NCBI RefSeq assembly: GCF_937871615.1
Contig: NZ_CALMPA010000070.1
Coordinates: 62,001-126,000 of the forward strand
From: an uncultured Sphingomonas sp.
GTDB taxonomy: Bacteria > Pseudomonadota > Alphaproteobacteria > Sphingomonadales > Sphingomonadaceae
Reading direction: 5' to 3'
Length of the DNA: 64,000 nucleotides
Shown here: positions 27,951 to 36,290 of the stretch, one piece after another
Layout: every line of letters begins with the position of its first letter
Numbering within the stretch: position 1 is the stretch's first letter
The notes under the pieces: generated by a model
What the model saw: only the letters and a program-made list of their open reading frames with translations
What the model was told of the DNA's origin: nothing
Database searches by the model: none
Translations under genes and position numbers: made by a program

Positions 27951-27992
27951 CCCGCCCTGCCCGGATCGTCGCGGCGATCCGGGCAAGGCGGG
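27951..27992 (+). promoter_or_regulatory. Strong intercistronic hairpin between receptor and MFS genes
   Basis: Two 18-base arms (27951-27968 and 27975-27992) pair with one mismatch around a TCGCGG loop. It begins 7 bases after the receptor stop. No T-run follows, so it is more likely an mRNA 3'-end stabiliser or leaky terminator than a full stop. That would give high receptor and lower transporter expression. Confidence 0.55.
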
Positions 27993-28031
27993 AGGATGAG
28001 GGCTGGTCCGCCACGGGGGAGCGATAGTCAT

Positions 28032-29285
28032 ATGCGGCATTCCAGGCCGTTTCTGCCGCTCAGATGGTGGATCATCAGCCTGCTCACGCTGGGGACCGTG
28101 CTCAACTATCTCGCGCGTTCCACGCTGTCGGTCGCGGCGCCGACGCTGACGGCCGAGTTCGGTATGACGACCGAGCAATATAGCTGGGTCGTGCTTGCCT
28201 TTCAGGCGAGCTACACGGTGATGCAGACGGTGGCCGGCGCGGTGCTCGATGCGCTTGGCACGCGGCTCGGCTTCTTCCTGTTCGCGCTGGGCTGGGCACT
28301 GGCGAACATGGCCCATGCCTTCGCCACCGGCACGTTCAGCCTCGCTTTCTTTCGCGGCCTGCTGGGGGCGAGCGAGGCGGCGGCGATTCCGGCGGGCAGC
28401 AAGACGGTGGCGGAATGGTTCCCGCCGCGCGAGCGCCCGTTGGCGAGCAGCCTGTTCCAGATGGGCACCAGCGCCGGCAACATGATAGCGCCGCCGCTCG
28501 TCGCGTGGTGCATCCTGTTCTGGGGCTGGCAATCGGCGTTCGTCGTCACCGGCGCGCTCAGCCTGTGCTGGGCGATATTATGGTGGTTCGGCTATCGCAG
28601 GCCACAGGATCACCCGAGGCTCTCCGATGCCGAACGCGCCGAAATCGCCGCCGGGCAATCGGCGGATGAAATCACGGTAAAGCCCGCGACGCGCGCCGAG
28701 GTGTTGAAAAGCCGTGGTTTCTGGGCGATCGCGATTCCGCGCTTCCTCGCCGAGCCGGCGTGGCAGACCTTCAACTTTTTCATCCCGCTTTATCTCGTCG
28801 CGGTGTGGAAGCTCGATCTCAAGAACATCGCCTTGTGGGCGTGGTTGCCGTTCCTCGCGGCTGATTTCGGCTCGCTGGCGGCGGGGTTGTTGCCATCATG
28901 GCTCATCCGTCGCGGCGCGGGATTGATCGCTTCGCGCAAGATCACGATGACGCTCGGCGCATTGTGCATGATCGGCCCCGCGTGCATCGGTCTTGCCGGC
29001 TCGCCGGGGCTGGCGATCGCGCTGTTCTGCATCGGCGGCTTCGCGCATCAGATGCTGAATGGTGCGCTCATCACCCTGTGCGCGGACATATTCGACAGCA
29101 GGGCGGTCGGCACGGCGAGCGGCCTTGCCGGCACGATCGCCTGGACCGGGGGGATGGCCTTCACCTTCCTGATCGGCAAGAGCGCGGATGCTTATGGCTA
29201 CAATCCGCTGTTCGTCGCGCTCGCCGCGCTGGATATCGTTGGCGCGATTGTGCTGTGGTGGCTGCTGCGCGCGCGGCGCGGTTAG
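28032..29285 (+). CDS. MFS transporter, hexuronate-type (ExuT/anion:cation symporter family)
   Basis: 417 residues from the ATG at 28032, preceded by GGGGGAG at suitable spacing. There are twelve predicted membrane helices in two sets of six with a charged central loop near residue 195. 'LNYLARSTLSVAAPTL' in the first helix and 'GTRLGFF' in the 2-3 loop resemble the ACS family (ExuT, GudP). By context it imports glucuronate or a glucuronide across the inner membrane. The TAG stop is also the left end of palindromic element copy 2. Confidence 0.85.
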   Translation: MRHSRPFLPLRWWIISLLTLGTVLNYLARSTLSVAAPTLTAEFGMTTEQYSWVVLAFQASYTVMQTVAGAVLDALGTRLGFFLFALGWALANMAHAFATGTFSLAFFRGLLGASEAAAIPAGSKTVAEWFPPRERPLASSLFQMGTSAGNMIAPPLVAWCILFWGWQSAFVVTGALSLCWAILWWFGYRRPQDHPRLSDAERAEIAAGQSADEITVKPATRAEVLKSRGFWAIAIPRFLAEPAWQTFNFFIPLYLVAVWKLDLKNIALWAWLPFLAADFGSLAAGLLPSWLIRRGAGLIASRKITMTLGALCMIGPACIGLAGSPGLAIALFCIGGFAHQMLNGALITLCADIFDSRAVGTASGLAGTIAWTGGMAFTFLIGKSADAYGYNPLFVALAALDIVGAIVLWWLLRARRG

Positions 29286-29433
29286 GGCCGACGCGACATT
29301 CAACCCATGCCGGCCTGCAAATGGCGGTTTCCCGCGCTTTTCGGTGCTCACGTACCTTTAGTACGCTGCGCTTGCGGGTCACGAGAAACCACCATTTTCG
29401 GCTCGACCTGACCTGAATGTCGCGTTGGCCCTA
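29283..29433. repeat. Palindromic intergenic element, copy 2
   Basis: 151 bp filling the whole gap between two convergent genes. The outer 20-base arms (TAGGGCC.ACGCGACATTCA and its complement) pair with a single mismatch. The middle arms AAATGGCGGTTTC/GAAACCACCATTT and the centre CGTAC-cttta-GTACG repeat the structure of copy 1. Its left TAG is the stop codon of the MFS gene, and its right CTA is the stop codon (TAG) of kdgK. It could act as a two-way terminator. Confidence 0.88.
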
Positions 29434-30315
29434 GGCGCGGCGCGCGGGGATCGCGCCGGGGCGCATGATCGTCCACCCCGCGAGCCTGTGCCCGGCGGTC
29501 GCGGCGGCGTGGAGGCTTGCGCCGCGCAATCGCGCCGCGAGATAGCCCGCGTTGAACGCGTCCCCCGCGCCGCTGGTATCGACCGGGCGGAGCCGCTCGG
29601 TCGGCGCGATCAGCCGGCCATCGGGAAGCAGGCAGCCGCCTGCGCCAAGCTTGACGACGGTTTCGGCGCAGCCGAGCGCCCGCCAGCGCGCGGCGACCTC
29701 CGCCGCGCCCTCGGCGTGCCCCATCGCGATCTCGTCATCGAGCGTCGGCAGCCCGATGTCGCAGCACGCGATCGCCGCTTCGGCGGCGCGGCGGGCTTCG
29801 TGGGCATCGTGCCACAGGCGCGCGCGATAATTGCCGTCGAACGCCACCTTGCCGCCACGCGCGCGCACCTGCCGCGCGAGCGCCAGCAGCGCATCGCGCG
29901 AGGCGGGGGGCAGGATCGCAAGCGTGATGAGCGAGAAGGCGAGCAGATCGGCGCGCGCGGCGACGCTCAACGCTTCCCCGATCCCGTCGCAGGACATGAG
30001 CTGGCGCGCGGCGCTGTCGTCGCGCCAATAGGTGAAGGCGCGCTCCCCGGCGGTGTCTGTCGTGATCGCGTAAAGGCCGGGCGCGCGCCTGTGGTCGGTG
30101 AGGATCAGCGAGCAGTCCAGCCCTTCATCCGCCCATTGGCGGCGCAGATCGGCGCTGAACGGATCGTCGCCCAGCGCGGTGAGATAGGCGGTCGGCACGC
30201 CCGCGCGGGCGAGGTGAATCGCCGTATTGAGCGTGTCGCCGCCATAACCCAGTTTCCACTGCCCGTTGCCGCCCGACAGTTCGAGCATTCCCTCGCCGAC
30301 GAGGACCGCGCGCAT
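29431..30315 (-). CDS. kdgK: 2-dehydro-3-deoxygluconokinase
   Basis: 294 residues, PfkB/ribokinase fold. It phosphorylates 2-keto-3-deoxygluconate to KDPG. The substrate motif 'LGYGGDTLNTAIHLAR' is characteristic of KdgK, and 'DTSGAGDAFNAGYLAARL' holds the catalytic Asp and anion hole. It is the last gene of the minus operon manD-GH79-kdgK, where the product of ManD is its substrate. Its stop codon is contributed by the palindromic element. The aldolase that would cleave KDPG is not in this window. Confidence 0.93.
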   Translation of the reverse strand: MRAVLVGEGMLELSGGNGQWKLGYGGDTLNTAIHLARAGVPTAYLTALGDDPFSADLRRQWADEGLDCSLILTDHRRAPGLYAITTDTAGERAFTYWRDDSAARQLMSCDGIGEALSVAARADLLAFSLITLAILPPASRDALLALARQVRARGGKVAFDGNYRARLWHDAHEARRAAEAAIACCDIGLPTLDDEIAMGHAEGAAEVAARWRALGCAETVVKLGAGGCLLPDGRLIAPTERLRPVDTSGAGDAFNAGYLAARLRGASLHAAATAGHRLAGWTIMRPGAIPARRA

Positions 30316-30321
30316 CTCCGC

Positions 30322-31839
30322 TCAGCGGCAGGCGGCGTTGCCGGCGCCGGGCACCGCGACAAAGGCGATCGCTTTCGCGGGGATCGAAAGCTCGCCCCCG
30401 ATCGCGCGACCGTCAAGCCCGGCGATCGCGCCCTGCGGATCGACGCGCGGCTCCACGCCGTTGACGCGGATCGCGCGCGTGTCGATCGGCTGCCCGGTCA
30501 TCACCCATGCGGTGCCCTTCGCGCCCGGTTGCAGCTTTTGCGGCGTATCGCCAGTATTGAGCGCGAGGAGCGCGACGCCGCCGGGCGATCCGCGCAGACA
30601 TTGCGCATAGAGCCGAAGCGCGGGAGAGGGCGACGCGGGCGAGGCGAGCACCACCTGGCCCATCAGCTTGCGCCACAGCACCGCCGCCCAGTAATTCGGG
30701 CGCGGCGTCATCGTATCACGGTCGATCAGCGCGTAATCGGATGTGGCGAGCGTGTTGTGCATCACCACCTGAACGCCCTTTTGCGCCAGAACGCCGAGCT
30801 GGTTCAGGTAACGGAAGGTATCGAGGAAGGTGGAGGCCCAGGGGCTGCCGCCGCAGGCCGCCTGCGCCGTTTCGGTGTTCCAGATCGGCTTGCCCGGTTC
30901 GTATTTGTCGCGCAGCGACGCGTAGAAATCATAATCCTCGACAGTGCGATCGAGCCAACCGGGGCTGAGCGCCTCGTCCTTGATCGCCGTGCCGATGCCA
31001 AGGGCTGCGCAACGCTGCGAAACCGAGCCGTAGAAGTGATAGGAAACCGCGTCGAGGCTGCCGGGATTCTCCGCCATCATGTCCGCGCTGCGCACCGGGC
31101 GACCCAGTGCGTTGACCGGCGCGCTCTTCATGAGATGGCCTTCGCCGACGCCACCTGGCCCGAGGATCTTCATGTCGGGCGCCGCCTTGCGCGCCCAATC
31201 CCGGAAGATGCGGAAATCGGCGCCGTAATCCGCGGCGGTATAGCTTTTCGGCATCGCCGGGGCCGCGGTTGGCATGTTCGGTTCGTTGAAGAATTCCGCC
31301 GCCGCGATCGTTCCGCCATCCGCACGGACCTGATCGACAAAACGCTGGGCCTGGGCGGTCGTCCACCGGCCATCCGGCCCGCGCGTTCCAATGCTCACCG
31401 CGAAACTGGTCACGATCGGGGCATCCGCCGCCTTGGAGAAGGCGATGACGCTGCGCAGTTGCGCGGGGGTGAGCACCTGCACGAAGCCGGGCGGCGGGGC
31501 GGTGAGATGCTCATCTTCGGCGGCGAGATAGGTATTGTTCGACCAGGTGCCGCTGACCCGCATATAGGCCGGGCCGAGATGCCGCGCGAGATTGCGCAAT
31601 CGCGCATCGTTCAGATCGAGCGGCGGGCGCTGGCGATAGACCTCGCCCGCCGGGCCGCCATAAGGCGCCCAGAAGCGCCCGCCCGTCACCTCGACCATCT
31701 CGATATTGTAGGACTGGTAACGATCGCTCACCTCGGCGACCTTCGGCAGCGCCTTCAGGTTCAATCCGCCATGGGGAAGATTTGCCGCGCCCATCAGCGC
31801 GAACCCGGCGACAGTGGCCGACAACAGCTTGGTCCGCAT
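30322..31839 (-). CDS. Glycoside hydrolase, GH79-like (heparanase/beta-glucuronidase type), exported
   Basis: 505 residues from the ATG preceded by GAGGAG. A signal peptide is followed by a (beta/alpha)8 barrel. 'YMRVSGTWSNNTY' near residue 95 resembles the heparanase-type strand, E186 in 'AEFFNEPNMP' is the likely acid/base, and E323 in 'PIWNTETAQAACGG' the likely nucleophile. A beta-sandwich of about 120 residues ends the protein, as in GH79. Its place between manD and kdgK fits release of glucuronic acid from oligosaccharides. Clan-A relatives such as GH39 or GH30 are the alternatives; family assignment is from motif and context. Confidence 0.7.
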   Translation of the reverse strand: MRTKLLSATVAGFALMGAANLPHGGLNLKALPKVAEVSDRYQSYNIEMVEVTGGRFWAPYGGPAGEVYRQRPPLDLNDARLRNLARHLGPAYMRVSGTWSNNTYLAAEDEHLTAPPPGFVQVLTPAQLRSVIAFSKAADAPIVTSFAVSIGTRGPDGRWTTAQAQRFVDQVRADGGTIAAAEFFNEPNMPTAAPAMPKSYTAADYGADFRIFRDWARKAAPDMKILGPGGVGEGHLMKSAPVNALGRPVRSADMMAENPGSLDAVSYHFYGSVSQRCAALGIGTAIKDEALSPGWLDRTVEDYDFYASLRDKYEPGKPIWNTETAQAACGGSPWASTFLDTFRYLNQLGVLAQKGVQVVMHNTLATSDYALIDRDTMTPRPNYWAAVLWRKLMGQVVLASPASPSPALRLYAQCLRGSPGGVALLALNTGDTPQKLQPGAKGTAWVMTGQPIDTRAIRVNGVEPRVDPQGAIAGLDGRAIGGELSIPAKAIAFVAVPGAGNAACR

Positions 31840-31852
31840 GGAATTCGTCTCC

Positions 31853-33061
31853 TCACCAGTTCCACATGGTGCCGTCCTCCAGCCGGGCGACCGGGAGATA
31901 GGCGGGTTTGTATGGATATTTGGCGGCCAGCCGCTCATCTATGTCGACGCCGTGGCCGGGGGTGTCGCCCACGAAAAGTTCGCCATTCTCGAAACGATAG
32001 TCATGCGGGAATACCGCATCCGTCTCCTCGGTGTGGCGCATATATTCCTGGATGCCGAAATTGGGCACCCAGGTGTCGAAATGCAGCGCACAGCCCATCG
32101 TTACCGGCGACAGGTCGGTCGCGCCGTGGCAGCCGGTGCGCACCTGATAGAGGCTGGCGAAATCGGCGATGCGGCGCAGATGGGTGATCCCGCCCGCGCC
32201 GACGACGGTGCAGCGGATATAGTCGATCAACTGGTTCTGGATCAGATCCTTGGCATCCCAGATCGTGTTGAAGACCTCACCCACGGCAAGCGGCGTGATC
32301 GTATGCTGGCGCACCAGGCGGAACGCCTCCTGATTTTCCGCCGGGGTGCAATCCTCCAGCCAGAAAAGCTGATACGGCTCCAGCATCCGGCCAAGGTTCG
32401 CGGCCTCCTGCGGTGTGTAGCGATGATGGCCGTCGTGCAGCAGGTGGTGATCGAAGCCGTAGGTCTTGCGCAATTCCTCGAACAATTTCGGCACATGGTT
32501 CAGCGCCTTGCGCGTATCCCAGCCGGTGACCGAGGGGAGCGCGGCGTCGGCGGGTTCGTAATAGAGCTTGCCGCGCCCGACCCCATAGGCGTCCTTGATG
32601 CCGGGCACCCCCGTCTGCGCGCGGATCGCCTTATAGCCCATGTCGATATAATGGCCCACCGCCGCGACCGTTTCGGCGATGTCCGCGCCGTTCGCGTGAC
32701 CATAGACCATCACCCCGTCACGGCTCCTGCCGCCGAGCAACTGGTAGAGCGGCATTCCCGCCATCTTCGCCTTGATATCCCACAGCGCCATATCGACGGC
32801 GGCGATCGCGCGCATGGTCACCGGGCCGCGCCGCCAATATGCGCCGCGATAGAGATATTGCCAGATATCCTCGATGCGCCGCGGGTCCATCCCGATCAGG
32901 CAGGGGATGAGGTGATCCTCAAGATAGGCGACCGCCGCCTTCTCGCGACCGTTCAGCGTCGCGTCGCCGATGCCGTGGACGCCCTGGTCGGTTTCGATCC
33001 TGAGCGTCACGAAATTGCGGCCGGGGCAGGTCACGATAACTTTGGCGGCGGTGATCTTCAT
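31853..33061 (-). CDS. manD: D-mannonate dehydratase (enolase superfamily, ManD/RspA)
   Basis: 402 residues. It dehydrates D-mannonate to 2-keto-3-deoxygluconate with Mg2+. The residues known from the Novosphingobium aromaticivorans ManD structure occur at the same numbers: R147, Y159, D210, H212, E236 and E262. Total length is also the same, which supports the high-activity ManD subgroup and a sphingomonad origin. It is the first gene of the minus operon, divergent from gntR, with the operator between them. Confidence 0.95.
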   Translation of the reverse strand: MKITAAKVIVTCPGRNFVTLRIETDQGVHGIGDATLNGREKAAVAYLEDHLIPCLIGMDPRRIEDIWQYLYRGAYWRRGPVTMRAIAAVDMALWDIKAKMAGMPLYQLLGGRSRDGVMVYGHANGADIAETVAAVGHYIDMGYKAIRAQTGVPGIKDAYGVGRGKLYYEPADAALPSVTGWDTRKALNHVPKLFEELRKTYGFDHHLLHDGHHRYTPQEAANLGRMLEPYQLFWLEDCTPAENQEAFRLVRQHTITPLAVGEVFNTIWDAKDLIQNQLIDYIRCTVVGAGGITHLRRIADFASLYQVRTGCHGATDLSPVTMGCALHFDTWVPNFGIQEYMRHTEETDAVFPHDYRFENGELFVGDTPGHGVDIDERLAAKYPYKPAYLPVARLEDGTMWNW

Positions 33062-33105
33062 TCGAATCCCTGTGCGTTAGCCGGGCGTCCGGTATATTAC
33101 ACAGC

Positions 33106-33149
33106 TTGACCGGATCGGTTCGGCCTGTCAATTTAATTGGTAAGACCAA
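33106..33149 (+). promoter_or_regulatory. gntR promoter and FadR-type operator in the manD/gntR intergenic region
   Basis: TTGACC (33106-33111), 17 bases, then CAATTT (33129-33134) form a plausible gntR promoter. The perfect 13-bp palindrome TTGGTAAGACCAA (33137-33149) follows at the expected start site, 11 bases before the gntR ATG. It shares 14 bases with the site upstream of the TonB receptor at 25460-25473. Confidence 0.65.
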
Positions 33150-33160
33150 AAGGACGTGCA

Positions 33161-33916
33161 ATGACTGACGCGGAGAAGGGGCGGGATCGCCTCTATCAGG
33201 ATCTGGCCCGCGATCTGCTGGATGAGCTGGCCGCCGGCATTCATCCGATCGGTGCGCGGCTGCCGGCGGAGCGCGAGCTTGCGATAAAATATGGCGTCAG
33301 CCGGCCAACGGTGCGCGAGGCGATCATCGCGCTGGAGGTGCAGGGGCTGGTCGAAGTGCGGATCGGTTCGGGCGCGTTCGTTCGCCGCCTGCCGGGGCAG
33401 GAGGATTTGCCGGGGTTCAACGTCAGCGCGTTCGAATTGACCGAGGCGCGGCTGATGTTCGAAGGCGAGGCCGCGGCGCTGGCGGCGACGCAGATAACCG
33501 ACGAGGAAGTGGCCGAGATCGAGCGGCTGGTGGACGAGATCGCGCAGGAGAACAATGATCCGCGCGGCACGGAGAAGGCCGATCGCGCCTTTCATCTGGC
33601 AATCGCCAAAGCGACGCGAAACGGCGCGATCCGCGACGCGATCGAGCGATTGTGGGAATTGCGCGCGGCATCACCCGAAGCCGCGCTGCTGCATGAAAAA
33701 GCGCGCACCGCGAATGTGAAGCCGGTGGTGGAGGAGCATACCGCCATTCTGAACGGGCTGCGCGCGCGCGATCCTGCAGCCGCGCGCGCCGCGATGCGCA
33801 ACCATCTGACGCATGTGATCGAAAGCCTGCTCTTTGCCACCGAGGAGCGCCAGATCGAGGAGGCCCGGCAGGCAGCGCGCGCGAAGCGCGAACGCTATAC
33901 GCGGGCGACCGCGTGA
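33161..33916 (+). CDS. GntR-family regulator, FadR subfamily (UxuR/ExuR-like)
   Basis: 251 residues from the ATG at 33161. The winged helix at about 10-75 reads 'RLPAERELAIKYGVSRPTVR', then 'EAIIALEVQGLVEVRIGSGAF'. The C-terminal all-helical FCD domain has 'FHLAIAKATRN' and 'EEHTAILNGLRARDPAAAR', which carry the metal-binding His and Asp of that domain. It heads an operon with an esterase, uxaC and uxuB. It likely represses this operon, the manD operon and the TonB receptor until a hexuronate intermediate binds. Confidence 0.92.
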   Translation: MTDAEKGRDRLYQDLARDLLDELAAGIHPIGARLPAERELAIKYGVSRPTVREAIIALEVQGLVEVRIGSGAFVRRLPGQEDLPGFNVSAFELTEARLMFEGEAAALAATQITDEEVAEIERLVDEIAQENNDPRGTEKADRAFHLAIAKATRNGAIRDAIERLWELRAASPEAALLHEKARTANVKPVVEEHTAILNGLRARDPAAARAAMRNHLTHVIESLLFATEERQIEEARQAARAKRERYTRATA

Positions 33917-34893
33917 TGCTCACGCGCCGCACGCTCATCGGCCATGGCGCCGCCGTGGGATTGCTCGCCGTGAGCGGCGAGGCGCTGGCGGCGGGTGAGG
34001 GCGCCGTGGATGGCGGGGGCGAAAGGCTCCTGCTCTGGCCCGGCGGCCCAGCGGAATCCACGCCGCGCGGGTTGAGTGAAACGATAAGCGAGCGCGCGCC
34101 GGCGGGCGCGGCACCCGATCGGGCGATCAAGGGGGTTGTCGCGCCATGGCTCGATCTGTTCCGCCCTTCACAGCCGAACGGCGCGGCGATCATCGCGGTT
34201 CCGGGCGGCGGCTATGAACATCTGGCGTGGGACAAGGAAGGGCTGGAGATCGCCCGGCGGTTTGCCGGGCTTGGCGTTACCGCGCTGGCGCTCGGCTATC
34301 GTCTCCCGCGCGATGGATGGGCGGGCGGGCTCGATACGCCGCTCGCCGACGCGCAGCGCGCGGTGCGGATGGTGCGCGCGATGGCGCCCGGCCTTGGCGT
34401 CGATCCGGCGCGAATCGCCGTCGTCGGCTTTTCCGCCGGCGGGCATCTGGTCACCAAGCTCGGCGCGGCGTTCGCGCGGGAAGTCTATCCCGCGCGGGAT
34501 GCGGCGGACAGATTGTCGGCACGCCCCGATCTCGTCGCGGCAGCCTATCCCGCGATCATGATGGATCGCCTCGCGGGCATGGCGCCGGCGGGGCAGGCGC
34601 TGTTCGGCAAGGCGATGTCTCCCGCCGAACTGGCGTCGCAATCGCCGTATCGCAACGTATCCGACAACACGCCGCCGCATTTCCTGCTTCATGCCGAGGA
34701 TGATCCACTGGTCAGCCCGGAGCACACGCTTGCGATGCGCGCGGCGCTGGTGGCGAAGAAGCGCACGGTCGAAACGCATCTGCTGCCGACGGGGGGGCAC
34801 GGCTTCGGCCTGCGGCTGAAAGCGGGAACGCCGGGCGCGGACTGGCCCGATCAACTTTTAGCCTTCGGCCGCCTCACCGGCTGGATGCGATGA
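33916..34893 (+). CDS. Alpha/beta hydrolase (acetylesterase/xylan esterase-like) with Tat-type signal
   Basis: 325 residues. The ATG at 33916 shares its A with the gntR stop (TGATG); a GTG one codon earlier is possible. 'LTRRTLIGHGAAVGLLAVSG' is a Tat-like signal, so the enzyme is probably periplasmic. The catalytic core has 'AIIAVPGGGYEHLAW' (oxyanion region), nucleophile Ser in 'VVGFSAGGHLV', Asp in 'HAEDDPLVSPE' and His in 'TGGHGFGL'. It resembles esterases that deacetylate sugars or cleave methylglucuronoyl-type esters, which would suit a glucuronide locus. The exact bond is not known. Confidence 0.85.
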   Translation: MLTRRTLIGHGAAVGLLAVSGEALAAGEGAVDGGGERLLLWPGGPAESTPRGLSETISERAPAGAAPDRAIKGVVAPWLDLFRPSQPNGAAIIAVPGGGYEHLAWDKEGLEIARRFAGLGVTALALGYRLPRDGWAGGLDTPLADAQRAVRMVRAMAPGLGVDPARIAVVGFSAGGHLVTKLGAAFAREVYPARDAADRLSARPDLVAAAYPAIMMDRLAGMAPAGQALFGKAMSPAELASQSPYRNVSDNTPPHFLLHAEDDPLVSPEHTLAMRAALVAKKRTVETHLLPTGGHGFGLRLKAGTPGADWPDQLLAFGRLTGWMR

Positions 34894-36290
34894 CCCGCCC
34901 GCTCGCTTTGCATCCCGATCGCCTGTTGCCGGCCGATCCCGCGATCCGCGCGATCGCGCGCACGCTCTATGCGGACGTGAAGGGCTTGCCGATCGTCAGC
35001 CCGCACGGGCACACCGATCCGCGCTGGTTCGCCGATAACGAAAGCTTCGGCAACGCGACCGATCTGTTGCTGACGCCCGATCATTACGTCTTCCGGATGC
35101 TCTATTCGCAAGGGGTGCGGCTGGAGGATCTGGGGGTGGGGAACCCCGGCGCCGATCCGCGCGCGGCATGGCGCCTGTTCGCGCAACATTATCATCTGTT
35201 TCGCGGCACGCCTTCGCGCATCTGGCTCGACTGGGTTTTCGCGGAGGCGTTCGGCATCGCTGTGCGGCTTGGCGCGGACACCGCCGATTTCTATTTCGAC
35301 ACCATCACCGATGCGCTGGCGACCGATGCGTTCCGCCCGCGCGCGCTGTTCGAGCGGTATAATATCGAGGTGCTCGCCACCACCGAAAGCCCGCTCGACA
35401 CGCTGGAGCACCATGCCGCGATCCGCGCGTCGGGCTGGCGGGGCAGGGTCATCACGGCCTACCGTCCCGATCCGGTCGTCGATCCCGAGTTCGACGGATT
35501 TCACGGCAATCTCGCGCGTTTTTCGGCGCTGACCGGCGAGGATTGCTTCTCGTGGCCGGGCTATCTCGCGGCGCATCGCAAGCGCCGCGCCTTCTTCGCT
35601 GGCATGGGGGCGACCAGCACCGATCACGGCCACCCAAGCGCGCTGACCGCTGATCTCGCGCCGGGCGAGGCGGCGGCGCTGTTCGGGAAGATCGCGAGCG
35701 GTCGCTTCACGCCGGACGAGGCCGAGTTGTTCCGCGCGCAGATGCTCACCGAAATGGCGGCGATGAGCATCGAGGATGGCCTTGTCATGCAGATTCATCC
35801 CGGCGCCTTCCGCAACCACAATGCCGCCGTGTTCGCCCGTTTCGGGCGCGACAAGGGCGCGGATATTCCCGCGCGCACCGAATATGCCCGCGCGCTCAAG
35901 CCGCTGCTCGATCGTTTCGGCAACGAACCGCGCCTGTCGATCATCCTTTTCACGCTCGACGAAAGCACCTATGCCCGCGAACTGGCGCCGCTTGCCGGGC
36001 ATTATCCGTGCCTTCGCCTCGGCCCGGCCTGGTGGTTTCATGACAGCCCGGAAGGGATGCGCCGCTTCCGCCGCGCGGCCACCGAGACGGCGGGATTCTA
36101 CAACACCGTCGGCTTCAACGACGATACACGCGCCTTCCTGTCGATTCCCGCGCGCCACGATCTTGCGCGCCGGATTGACTGCGGCGTGCTGGCGGAGCTG
36201 GTCGCCGAGCATCAGATCGAGGATTGGGAAGCGGCGGAACTCGCCCGGCTGCTCGCGGGCGATCTCGCCAGGCAGGCTTATCGCCTGTGA
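34890..36290 (+). CDS. uxaC: Glucuronate isomerase
   Basis: 466 residues, the normal UxaC length. It converts D-glucuronate to D-fructuronate (and galacturonate to tagaturonate). The start 'LHPDRLLPADPAIRAIARTL' and the metal-site 'SPHGHTDPRWFA' are family hallmarks. 'TTESPLDTLEHH' and 'GPAWWFHDSPEGMRRFR' also match. The ATG overlaps the esterase stop (ATGA), and the next gene overlaps by GTGA. Confidence 0.96.
   Translation: MTRPLALHPDRLLPADPAIRAIARTLYADVKGLPIVSPHGHTDPRWFADNESFGNATDLLLTPDHYVFRMLYSQGVRLEDLGVGNPGADPRAAWRLFAQHYHLFRGTPSRIWLDWVFAEAFGIAVRLGADTADFYFDTITDALATDAFRPRALFERYNIEVLATTESPLDTLEHHAAIRASGWRGRVITAYRPDPVVDPEFDGFHGNLARFSALTGEDCFSWPGYLAAHRKRRAFFAGMGATSTDHGHPSALTADLAPGEAAALFGKIASGRFTPDEAELFRAQMLTEMAAMSIEDGLVMQIHPGAFRNHNAAVFARFGRDKGADIPARTEYARALKPLLDRFGNEPRLSIILFTLDESTYARELAPLAGHYPCLRLGPAWWFHDSPEGMRRFRRAATETAGFYNTVGFNDDTRAFLSIPARHDLARRIDCGVLAELVAEHQIEDWEAAELARLLAGDLARQAYRL

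Noticed and set aside
33050..33075. TTCGAATCCC resembles the T-arm of a tRNA.
   Set aside because: No acceptor stem or anticodon arm can be drawn; the 5' side lies in the manD coding sequence.
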